Source: Jaltomata sinuosa
Lineage: Eukaryota > Streptophyta > Magnoliopsida > Solanales > Solanaceae
Assembly (NCBI GenBank): GCA_003996215.1
Contig: QJPP01007220.1
Coordinates: 868,001 to 932,000 of the forward strand
Length of the DNA: 64,000 nucleotides
Direction: 5' to 3'
Shown here: piece after piece, positions 11,303 through 19,900 of the stretch
Layout: each line of letters opens with the position of its first letter
How positions within the stretch are numbered: position 1 is the stretch's first letter
The notes under the pieces: model-generated
Database searches by the model: none
What the model was told of the DNA's origin: nothing
Seen by the model: only the letters and a program-made list of their open reading frames with translations
Program-made: the position numbers and the translations under genes

Positions 11303-11718
11303 TGTAAGAAAACAATGAAGAAACGATTGGGAAAATTTTCTGTTGTATATTCATTTCTCTATACATGTATTTATACATCCAGATCTGTACAGAGTAAAAT
11401 AAAGGAATAATGATTATATCCTATACAGTTGTCCTACTTTTATTCAGTTCTATGTAACAGAAAAGAAACAAACAAATATGCTCTCATGTGAGTAGTCACG
11501 TGAGAGAAAGTTCTGGTCCATCACCCATATTTCTTGATCAAACGGTGGAGAATTAATTCATCATATCACCTTGTGATTTCCTCCACGTGGCTTTAGCTGA
11601 AGACAAAAGGACACTGACTTTGTCCGAGTCTCTGGACAGCTTTAAACATTTCAGTTCATCTTCTCCAAAATTCTTTTGAACCTTCTTTGGTTTCTTGATG
11701 GAGTTATTGATTTCAACA
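11303..11718 (-). repeat. 5' LTR of the Copia element
   Basis: Pair of 6252-6667. It is the 5' LTR because the primer-binding site abuts its 11303 end. The target duplication AATTA follows at 11719-11723. Confidence 0.95.
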
Positions 11719-11949
11719 AATTAATTGTTCTTTTACTAAACAGACCAGCATCCACGGCAAAGAACTAGCTAATCCAAATCACAGTATTTGGCAGGGCAAA
11801 CTGAAAATTGAGGCAAATGCATATTCAAGAATCTATATATACCAGTGTCATCAAAGAAATATATACACCATTAATTGCCTACATCTTACAAAAATTTCTT
11901 AGTTGAAAGTATCTGTTTAATCTTTTTCATTATGGCTGCATTACTTGAT

Positions 11950-12619
11950 ATGAAGTTTCTAGTTCTTTTTTTGGCGATTCTTAGAATATGCGCGTCTCAA
12001 ACTACAGCGTGTACTCTTCCTGATGCATCCATGATGCAAAAATATGAGCAATGGATGATTCAATATGGACCGTGTATACAGAACTAACGCTGAAAAAGAG
12101 AGTCGTTTCAAGATATTCAAGGAGAATGTGGAGCGTATTGAAGCTTTCAATGATGCAGCTAACCAGCCTTATAAGTTAGGAATCAATGCGTTTGCAGATT
12201 TAAGTAATGAGGAATTTAGAGCTGCGCGAAATGGTTTGAAGATTCCGTTTTGTGAACCAAAAATTACCTCATTCAAATACGAAAATGTGACAGCAGTTCC
12301 AACAACTATGGATTGGAGAACTAAAGGTGCAGTCACACCTTTAAGGATCAAGGACAATGTGGTAAGTTGTACTTTAGCCTTACTGATTTTAGTTATATAC
12401 ACTAACAGCGTAAAGATTCTTCACGTTATCAATGTATTTGACATGTGATAGTCAAGTTCCCGGTTAATGCACGTTAGCTTGTCATAGGAATTTACGAGTA
12501 ATTACCTTATAGGGGACGTTCAGTGAATGTAACTTAAACTCTTCTTGAACGGCTTTTTCATGTTCTACTCTTAACATTTCTATTAAAAACAGGGAGATGT
12601 TGGGCATTTTCTGCAATAG
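11950..12619 (+). pseudogene. SAG12-like cysteine protease pseudogene (exon 1, intron, start of exon 2)
   Basis: Broken duplicate of the intact gene at 16413. Its signal peptide starts MKFLVLFLAILRICASQ. Exon 1 has one extra base near 12070 (ggaccgtgtatac against ggacgtgtatac), which stops translation at once. It lacks one base near 12341, so the catalytic-site region is again out of frame. The intron (12362-12592) is conserved. Exon 2 keeps only about 27 nt, with the Ser before the catalytic Cys changed to Arg (AGC to AGA). Homology then stops at about 12619, where the long inverted-repeat arm begins. The His and Asn of the catalytic site are absent. A TATA-like stretch survives at 11834-11841. 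Its upstream region is split by the Copia element. Confidence 0.93.
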
Positions 12620-12838
12620 AAGCATCTCTGTTAGACACTTTTGGCTTTTCAAAAAACTGTTGCGCGTGTTTTTAAGTGAATAGTACGTAAACAATAAGTT
12701 AACCAATACTTAAAATATGTCACCCTTTTTAATTATAATTGTTAGCCTCACTGAGCCGTAAAACCTCTACCTTGTTCCAATTAAGAATGATATGTATAAT
12801 TAAAGAATATAACATATTTATTATAGTTAACTTAACTA

Positions 12839-13091
12839 CTCCCTCCGTTTCTTTTTAGTTGTCATGTATACTAAAAATAGTTGTTCCAAAATACTTGTTA
12901 ATTTAAAGAATCAAGAGAGAATTAATTACTTTCTTTCAACTTTGCCCTTAGCATTAATTATTCTAGAACTAAGACATACATAAATAGACATAGACTAATA
13001 AGGGGTATATGAGTCAAATTATACTTTTAATTAATTTTTCTTAATGATTGTACAAAACCTTAACATGACAACTAAAAAGAAACGGAGGGAG
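12839..13091. mobile_element. Stowaway-type MITE
   Basis: 253 bp with long terminal inverted repeats: CTCCCTCCGTTTCTTTTTAG at the left and its complement at the right, flanked by TA on both sides, the mark of Tc1/mariner insertion. The same copy is present in the other arm (53771-54022), so it inserted before the inverted duplication. Confidence 0.92.
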
Positions 13092-13234
13092 TACCTAATA
13101 AACCTTTTTTTTTAAGTCACTACAGAAATAATACACAAAATCAACTTATAGTATAAGGAATGTCGCATAAATTACATCATTAATGTTCTAGAAGTGTGGA
13201 ATTTCCTAAGTCTTGACTAAATCGGCTTACATTT

Positions 13235-13445
13235 ACTCCCCCGTTTCATATTAGTTGGTTACCATACTAAAAATAGTTATCTTTCCCATATTACCCTTGT
13301 AATTAATCCTTTTTGAAAGTGTTGACACTTGTTTGTAAAGTTCCAAAGAAGGTTCTTAAGGGGTGAATTAGTAAAACTACCTTCTTATTTATGATTTCTT
13401 AATATGCGTGTAAAAGAAACGTGACCAACTAATTCCTAATTCCTG
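13235..13445. mobile_element. Degenerate Stowaway-like MITE
   Basis: Left end actcccccgtttcatattag and right end with ...gtgaccaactaattcct; the inner sequence matches the better preserved element at 55167-55428. The ends are eroded. Also present in the other arm (about 53430-53630). Confidence 0.6.
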
Positions 13446-13500
13446 TTGAAATCGGTTTACATAACTTCCCGCCTTAAGACCAAATTCTCCAACCTAGCCT

Positions 13501-13508
13501 ATATATAA
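13501..13508 (+). promoter_or_regulatory. TATA box of the left NAC gene
   Basis: ATATATAA about 80 nt upstream of the ATG, preceded by a conserved non-coding stretch that is kept in the other arm. Placement fits a plant promoter; no start-site data. Confidence 0.6.
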
Positions 13509-13582
13509 GTATAGTATCAACCAACCCTACGTTGTACAACAAAAAATAAAAGTTTCTTTATTCTCTATAGTGTTCTTGAATT

Positions 13583-14806
13583 ATGATGAGCATTAATGCA
13601 ACAAGCCATAATTTTGCAATTCCAGTAATGGGATTGGGAATCAGGTTTCGACCCACTGATGAAGAGCTTATACGTTATCTGATCAAATACGTATCTTACA
13701 AGAATTACTCGTGTGATGATATTCGTCTCGAGGATCTCTATGGTAGTAAGAAGCCATGGGAGATATTCGAAAGGAATGCTAGTTTATCGATAGGGGATGA
13801 AGATACTAAAACGGTTAAATATTTCTTTACTCAGTTGAAGAAGAAAAAATCGGATGGTACAAGGTTTATTCGTAGGGTGATCGGAGGAGGATGGTGGAAA
13901 GGGCTCGATAGTGAAAAATCGATTTATAAAGGGTCAAAGTTAGTTGGATTCAAGAAAAGTTATCAATATAAATATGATAAAGGTGATAGGTGCAACGATC
14001 AAGTTAATTATAATGTCGTTTGGAATATGAAAGAGTATAGTCTTGATGAGAAGATCCTAAAGGCGTTAAGGCAACGAGGTTTAATTCAGCATGAGGACGT
14101 TGTTTTGTGTTGTGTAAAGCGTAAAATTTCACATAATGCTCGTGATCATAAGGAATTGGGAAGTTCTTCAGAGGATCAAGGGACAGGGGTACATAATTCG
14201 TGTCCAAATTCAGATCGATTCACATCATCTGATGAAAATAACGCGTTTCATGAGTTGCAACAAGTCCAAAACAGTGAACAATTGATCATTAATCAAGTGC
14301 AGAATATTGAAGAGATGGCGCCTTCTGCTCAAAATCATGATAACGACTATGTTGCAAGTTATTTAGAGCAAGGGATAACAAATTTCCACGATATGTGTCC
14401 TGTATATCAATTCACATCATCTGAACACAACGCGTATCAGTTGCAACAAGATCAAAACATTGAACAAGTGAACGTTCAAGAGCAGAATATTGAAGAGATG
14501 GCGCCTTTTGATCAATATCATAATGACTATGTTACAAGTTATTCCAAGGAAGGGACAACAAATTTTCAAGACTTGCCTATCTGCATTGATGAATCTGGAT
14601 ATGATAATCAACTTCCTCAGGTGCAGATCGAAGAGACAACACCTAGTATGTTACAATCATCGGATTATTATGTCGAACCACCAACAACAATGTTAGTTAT
14701 AAACAACAACGACGAGTGCTTCTCAATGGATGAATTATTGAATGTTGATGATGTTATTGCAGCAGGCCTCAGTTGGGAGTCTGTTTACAATTCACTTTGT
14801 AATTAA
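13583..14806 (+). CDS. Divergent NAC-domain transcription factor (left copy)
   Basis: Intronless gene of 407 residues. The N-terminal 175 residues form a NAC domain, a plant DNA-binding fold. Visible parts are GIRFRPTDEELIRYL (subdomain A, usually GFRFHPTDEEL), LYGSKKPWEIF (B), YFFTQLKKKKSDGTRF then GGGWWKGLD (C, usually GYWKATG), LVGFKKSYQYKY with VVWNMKEYSL (D) and VVLCCVKRK (E). Departures in C and the lack of introns, which most NAC genes have, mark a diverged lineage. The C-terminus is rich in Gln and Asn and holds about two copies of a repeat with QNIEEMAP, HNDYV, and CPxxQFTSS, then an acidic end (FSMDELLNVDDVIAAGLSW) that could activate transcription. Nearly identical to the inverted copy (5 residue changes). 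Confidence 0.9.
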   Translation: MMSINATSHNFAIPVMGLGIRFRPTDEELIRYLIKYVSYKNYSCDDIRLEDLYGSKKPWEIFERNASLSIGDEDTKTVKYFFTQLKKKKSDGTRFIRRVIGGGWWKGLDSEKSIYKGSKLVGFKKSYQYKYDKGDRCNDQVNYNVVWNMKEYSLDEKILKALRQRGLIQHEDVVLCCVKRKISHNARDHKELGSSSEDQGTGVHNSCPNSDRFTSSDENNAFHELQQVQNSEQLIINQVQNIEEMAPSAQNHDNDYVASYLEQGITNFHDMCPVYQFTSSEHNAYQLQQDQNIEQVNVQEQNIEEMAPFDQYHNDYVTSYSKEGTTNFQDLPICIDESGYDNQLPQVQIEETTPSMLQSSDYYVEPPTTMLVINNNDECFSMDELLNVDDVIAAGLSWESVYNSLCN

Positions 14807-16341
14807 CATAGGTAGTTAATTTTGGTTTAATGCAAATTGTAAACAGATTGGATGGAAAGTTACTTTTTATACATGGATATATAGATTGAAGTTCTTGCAT
14901 ACTATCAAGTCCATTAGAAATTATGTGTGAAGATAAAATATTTCACCTTGTATAAATGGGGTTGGATTTGGTAATTTTCTGGACTTGTAAGATGTCTTTT
15001 TAGTTGTGTCTATTGTTTAGAAATATGGATAGTCAAAAAATTTACTTGTCAGTAAATTTAATTTAGTAACTTGAGTTTACGGTTTGTTCCGATTGAATAC
15101 TTGAACATGATAGTGTTTCTATTAGACACTTTCGATTCAAAGTTTAGGAAAACTTTATCGACAAACATTAGCTCGAGTATCTAAATGAAATTTATCGACA
15201 AGTTTAAGGAGTCGTGTATGTATTAAGCCAAATTATTAAAATAGACTACATTAAGTGGCCTTATAACATAACCGAATTACGGAGAAGTGATCAATATCGT
15301 GTTGACTATGTTACAACTTCTGATGAGGACCATGGCTCTTTAAAAAGCCTGATAACATTTATATGAGGTAAAATCGATAGGAAGACACGCGACAGTGGTC
15401 GAGAGCATAGTTGGGGCGCGTGGGCACCACATCGAACGTCGTGACAAGAGCAATCCCTCGCGGAGGTAAAGAAGTTCCCTCCCGCCATCGCTGGTGACAT
15501 GTCACTAAAAGACAAGCAGGGGACAAATGTGTCAGCAGCGCGGATAGGAGACTATCAGCCACCCCACTAATGAATCGGACAAGTGACGCCCTCTCGTTGG
15601 CAGAACTCTCCTAGGACGCGACACAGCTGGCTTAGTTCCTTAGCATGTACACTATAAATAGTGACCCTTACTCACTTGTAAAAGGATCTGACTCTACTCT
15701 CGATAGCTCTCGTAAACGGTCTTGGCTGGGTTAGTTCGTTCACTTTACTTTCTCTCTATTCTCTTTTTACTATTATCGTTTTCTCTTGATCATTGAATGC
15801 TCTAATCGCAAATAAATCAATAACCCAAGCAAGTTATATCATAACACGTGCTCTTGACTCACCTATAAATTCATCTGTACCAAATCAATGATAAACAACA
15901 CATTACAAAACCTCCAGTGCTGGATTTGTTTTTGTACTGTCCCAAGAACATTTTCTCTCAGTAGCATTTAGTATGAGTTCCTTTTTTTAGGAGGTTATAA
16001 GTATAAGCCAAAAGAACCAGAGAATTTGTGTTTTGTACTGTCCTAAAACATATTAGGCACTGCTCAAGAGAGAGAAAATCCAAGCTGAAACTGTTGACTG
16101 TTAAATCTTCATTTGTACAAGATACAAACACATAAGACAAGAATGGAAATAAATTTATTATGAACATTTTACTCTTTAAGTATAGTTACTAAACAAAGCA
16201 GCATCCACGGCAAAGAACTAATTAGTCCAAATCACAATATTTGGCAAGGCAAACTGAGAAAAACTAATGCTCTTTTCATACCAATACATCTAACTAATAA
16301 TAAAGATAGATCATCTTGAGGCAATTGCATATTCAAGAATC
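14807..16341. other. Region between left NAC and protease genes
   Basis: NAC 3' flank, a repeat with ttctattagacactttcgattc (about 15080-15230) that also occurs at both outer edges of the duplication, then the solo-LTR-like repeat listed separately. From about 16060 begins the protease promoter region, which matches the upstream region of the pseudogene copy. Confidence 0.5.
15300..15846 (+). mobile_element. Solo-LTR-like repeat (candidate)
   Basis: A GC-richer block between AT-rich flanks. It runs from about tgttgactatgttacaac to ttatatcataaca, giving TGTT...AACA ends, and contains a promoter-like TATAAATA at 15654 followed by cttgtaaaaggatct, the usual build of an LTR. No internal retrotransposon part and no clear target duplication, so the boundaries are tentative. 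The same block is at about 50940-51490 in the other arm. Confidence 0.5.
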
Positions 16342-16349
16342 TATATATA
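16342..16349 (+). promoter_or_regulatory. TATA box of the left protease gene
   Basis: TATATATA about 65 nt before the ATG, in a block (attcaagaatctatatatacc) kept in all three protease copies of the window. Confidence 0.65.
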
Positions 16350-16412
16350 CCAGTATCTCCAAAGAAATATACACCATTTGCCTACATCTTATCTTTAATC
16401 TTTTCATTAGAT

Positions 16413-17648
16413 ATGAAGTTTCTAGTTCTTTTTTTGGCTATTCTTGGACTCTGGGCGTCTCAAGCTACAGCACGTACTCTTCCTGAAGAATCCATGATGC
16501 AAAAATATGAGCGATGGATGATTCAATATGGACGTGTATACAGAACCAGCGCTGAAAAAGAGAGTCGTTTCAAGATATTCAAGGAGAATGTGGAGCGTAT
16601 TGAAGCTTTCAATGATGCAGCAAACCAGCCTTATAAGTTAGGAATCAATGCATTTGCAGACTTAACTAATGAGGAATTTCGAGCTGCACGAAATGGTTTG
16701 AAGATACCATTCTGTGAACCAAAAATTACCTCATTCAAATACGAAAATGTGACTGCAGTTCCAACAACTATGGATTGGAGAACTAAAGGTGCAGTCACAC
16801 CTATTAAGGATCAAGGACAATGTGGTAAGTTGCACTTTCGCCTTACTGATTTTAGTTATATACACTAACAGCGTAAAGATTCTTCACGTTATCAATGTAT
16901 TTGACATGTGATAGTCAAGTTCCCAGTTAATGCACGTTAGCTTGTCATAGGAATTTACGAGTAATTACCTTATAGGGGACGTTCAGTGCATGTGACTTAA
17001 ACTCTTCTTGAACGGCTTTTTCATGTTCTACTCTTAACATTTCTATTAAAAACAGGGAGCTGTTGGGCATTTTCTGCAATAGCAGCAACAGAGGGGATCA
17101 CCAAACTCTCAACAGGAAAGTTGATTTCTCTATCAGAACAAGAACTGGTGGACTGTGACAGAACAAATGAAGATCAAGGATGTGAAGGTGGTTACATGGA
17201 AGACGCGTTTGAATTCATAGTGAAAAACAAAGGCATAACAACTGAAAAAACTTACCCATACAAAGCTGCTGACGGAAGTTGCAACACGAAAAAGGAATCT
17301 TCCCCTGCAGCTGATATCAAAGGGTACGAAAAAGTACCCAAAAACAACGAGAAAGCACTTCTCAACGCTGTGGCAAATCAGCCAGTTTCAGTGTCCATCG
17401 ATGCTAGTGACTTCTCATTCCAATTCTACTCGAGTGGAGTTTTTACAGGCGCATGTGGAACTGAGTTAGATCATGGCGTTACAGCAGTTGGATACGGAAA
17501 AGCTGAAGATGAGACTAAGTATTGGTTGATGAAGAATTCTTGGGGCACTAGTTGGGGCGAAAACGGATACATAAGGATGGAAAGGGACATTGATGCTAAA
17601 GAAGGGCTGTGTGGAATTGCCATGGATGCTTCTTATCCAACTGCTTAA
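16413..17648 (+). CDS. SAG12-like: SAG12-like papain-family cysteine protease (left copy)
   Basis: Two exons (16413-16824, 17056-17648) encode 334 residues; the 231-bp intron starts GTAAGT and ends CAG. Order: signal peptide (residues 1 to about 20, MKFLVLFLAILGLWASQATA), I29 propeptide with the ERFNIN pattern (ESRFKIFKENVERIEAFN) and FADLTNEEF, then a mature enzyme starting near VPTTMDWR (about 116). The active site is complete: Gln134 of the oxyanion hole, Cys140 in GQCGSCWAFS, His277 in LDHGVTAVGYG and Asn298 in KNSWGTSWG. The family is secreted to vacuoles and breaks down protein, in SAG12 mainly during leaf senescence. The wording is close to SAG12; a senescence role is by family only. 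The copy in the other arm differs at A65D, E290G and M296I. Confidence 0.95.
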
Positions 17649-18074
17649 GCACATAGAATATGCACAGCCAAATCAAAAAGCTTAATGTGTTATATTTCAC
17701 TTGATTATGTGAATGTACTAAAGAAACATGTCAATTTGTGTGTATAACTTATGTTAAAACTACAATATGAAGTACATAGTTCTGTTTGTTACAGTGTAGA
17801 TGAACTAGCTTTGCTCAGACTCTCCAAATTGTCACTGCACCTGTGTTGAATTCTCCAAAATGCACTATTTTTGAAGTATCCGACACGCACCCATCGGCAT
17901 TTTTAAAGAGTTCAAGCAACATTTAAGTAATTGAAGTATATGTGTGAATCACTCAGAAATACAAATGAGCAAAAGGTAAAATTCTTATCTAAATTCGTAA
18001 GAAATTAAGATTATATTAAATTCAAGACATTAGTTCAAATAAATATCGTGGATTGATATAGTTAAATTAATTAC
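17649..18074. other. 3' flank of the protease gene and end of the left arm
   Basis: 3' UTR to about 17800, where homology with the other arm ends. Next, 17811-17900 holds a palindromic repeat (tttgctcagactctccaaa ... tccgacacgcaccca) of a kind repeated at 21.7, 22.0 and 29.7 kb. No gene seen. Confidence 0.5.
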
Positions 18075-18845
18075 TGATGTCCAATAAATATGAATTTGAT
18101 TATCCATTTTCATTGGGCTAGTCCATCAAGTTGGGCTACAAATGATGAGACCACTTTGTCAAGCCCAAAATATCATCTTATCCTATAGGCCCAAATTGGT
18201 GACACATGTAGAATGACATAGCACATCAAGTCAAATAAAAGGAGTCAATAGGATCATGCTTTATGTCAAAATGATACAACATGCCTAGTCAAATCAAAGG
18301 CTAATGAAAATGTATTGCGTGTATAAATGACATGTTCCGACCGATCAAATATCGATATGTCAACTTCAATCTGATTGATCGAAAAGAGTTCATTCTTATC
18401 ACAACTCATCCATCCTACAACAATAAATATGAGTCTCATAATTCGAAAAAGGGACCATCATTCTAACAAGAAGCCAGAGAGAGCTCGTGGATCAAACGCT
18501 GCAAATTACTCTACAAGCATTCAAGCACTCAAGTATTTCTCTATAAGTTTCAGAGATCAATACGAAGATTCAAGATTTCAAACCCTTAAATTCAAGTACA
18601 AGCCAAGATCAAGACCACCAGATTCAAGATCAAGCTCAAAGGACCTTGAATCCAAGTACAAGTCAAAATCAAGTCAACCGAATTCAAGATAAAGCTCAAA
18701 ACCCTTTGAATATATTTTTGGAAGAAAGAATAAGAGAATTCATAAAGATTGTAACACTCACTATATTTGAAATAAAATATTACGATTATTGCAATATTTT
18801 TCAGTTTTGATTATCATTATTTTGACGCAAATTTTACTCTCTACA
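18075..18845 (+). mobile_element. LTR of a Gypsy-type retrotransposon (with short leader)
   Basis: Sequence opens TGATGTCC and closes CTCTACA. It is followed by gacatgcccgatgggact, a leader resembling the 'gcacgcccagtgggac' that follows the 5' LTR in plant Tat/Athila-like Gypsy elements. The leader runs to about 18920, where a LINE fragment takes over, so the rest of the element is missing. The TG and CA ends and LTR status are inferred from this arrangement, and no target duplication was found. Confidence 0.55.
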
Positions 18846-18927
18846 AATTCTGACATGCCCGATGGGACTATGATCTACCTCTCATCTCTTGAAGTCGTAG
18901 AACATCAAAATGACTCAAATGAAGATC

Positions 18928-19490
18928 ATAAGATGCGGGAAGGGAGGTTGCGATGGTTTGGGCATGTGATGAGGAGAGGTTCAGAGGCCCCTGTGCGGCA
19001 GTGTGAGAGGCTGGCTATGGATGGGTTTAAGAGAGGTCGTGGTAGACCGAAGAAATATTGGAGAGAGGTGATCAGGCGGGATTTGGCGCATTTGCAGCTT
19101 ACCGAGGACATGACATTAGATAGGAAGGTGTGGAGGGCTCAGATTAGGGTTGTAGGTTAGTAGGTTGGTTGGTTTCTTTGTAGGGAGGAGTGCGGGGTTT
19201 TGTTGTCCTTTTAGTAGTTGAAAGGCTACGCTTGTAGCTTTTGTTTCTTCTGCGCCAGTTACTTGCTAGTGCCTTGTGTAGCTAGATTTTTATATTATTT
19301 TGTAGTAGTATAGTTTTGTGTTAGCTATTGTTTTGTTTATTGGTTATTTCTCCTGGATTGCTTTGAGCCGAGGGTCTATCGGAAACAGCCTCTTTACTTC
19401 ATTCTGGGGTAAAGGTATGGTCTGCGTACATCTCACCCTCCCCAGACCCCACTTTGTGGGAATATACTGGGTATGTTGTTGTTTTTGTTT
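18928..19490 (+). mobile_element. 3' end of an RTE-type LINE
   Basis: In frame it encodes the typical end of plant RTE ORF2: REGRLRWFGHVMRR, QCERLAMDGFKRGRGRPKK and LQLTEDMTLDRKVWRAQIR, with a stop at 19158-19160. The following 330 bp are its 3' UTR, ending in the conserved tail (gagccgagggtctatcggaa ... cagaccccactttgtggg ... gtatgttgttg). Nightshade TS-type SINEs share this tail. Truncated at the 5' side, as LINE copies usually are. Confidence 0.85.
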
Positions 19491-19900
19491 TTACACTACA
19501 TACCTATTCACAAAAATAAAAACAATTTTTTTTGGGGGGTGATGCTTCCACAAAAAACGCTTACTTATATAACCTTTTACACCATAACTTTTCACAAAAA
19601 TTAAATTAATTATTTAGGTGTTTTCTATAAAACTAATTTGATAATTTTACTAAACCATTAAATTAATTAAATTAAATCAATAAAACAACTTTTCACAATT
19701 ATGGGGTTAATTAGGTCTTTTCTCTAGAATTTCCCAATTTTAGTTGAAATGGGTATACTGTTACTTCCCGCCAAGTCCCCAACCCTTACTTATAAATAAC
19801 GTAGGCAACAAAGTATTGTACATTCAACAAATTTTGTCCATTAAAGAAAATTTTCGTTTCTCTTTTTACAAGTTAATTTCTTCCTACTGAAAACAGAATT
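19491..19900. other. Upstream region of the third NAC gene
   Basis: AT-rich promoter region with no gene. A TATAAATA lies at 19791-19798, about 100 nt before the ATG, and cttcccgcc(aagt) just upstream resembles the same phrase in the other NAC promoters (acttcccgcctta). Confidence 0.5.
19791..19798 (+). promoter_or_regulatory. TATA box of the third NAC gene
   Basis: TATAAATA about 100 nt upstream of the ATG, in the position equivalent to the TATA stretch of the arm-borne NAC genes. Confidence 0.55.

Larger units (their letters stand above)
6252..11718 (-). mobile_element. Full-length Ty1/Copia LTR retrotransposon (defective)
   Basis: Element of 5,467 bp on the minus strand. It has two 416-bp LTRs (6252-6667 and 11303-11718) with TG...CA ends and a perfect 5-bp target duplication AATTA (6247-6251 and 11719-11723). 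A primer-binding site and a polypurine tract sit at the right places, and the coding order is gag, protease, integrase, reverse transcriptase, RNase H, which defines Copia. The two LTRs differ at about ten positions by eye, so the insertion is fairly recent but not new. Several frameshifts and stops break the polyprotein, so it could move only with proteins from another copy. It inserted into the upstream region of a duplicated cysteine protease gene. Confidence 0.95.
12620..17802 (+). repeat. Left arm of a large inverted duplication
   Basis: About 5.2 kb that recurs as reverse complement at about 48838-54245. It includes a Stowaway MITE, a NAC gene, a solo-LTR-like repeat, a cysteine protease gene and its 3' flank. 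Matching holds in coding, intron and intergenic DNA alike, with small indels. The left edge falls at the break of the protease pseudogene; the right edge is near tacagtgtaga. Edges are by eye and may be off by tens of bases. Confidence 0.93.

Noticed and set aside
15306..15562. Overlapping minus-strand frames of 67-69 residues, kept in both arms
   Set aside because: They lie in the solo-LTR-like block and are preserved only because the arms are nearly identical; no family resemblance.
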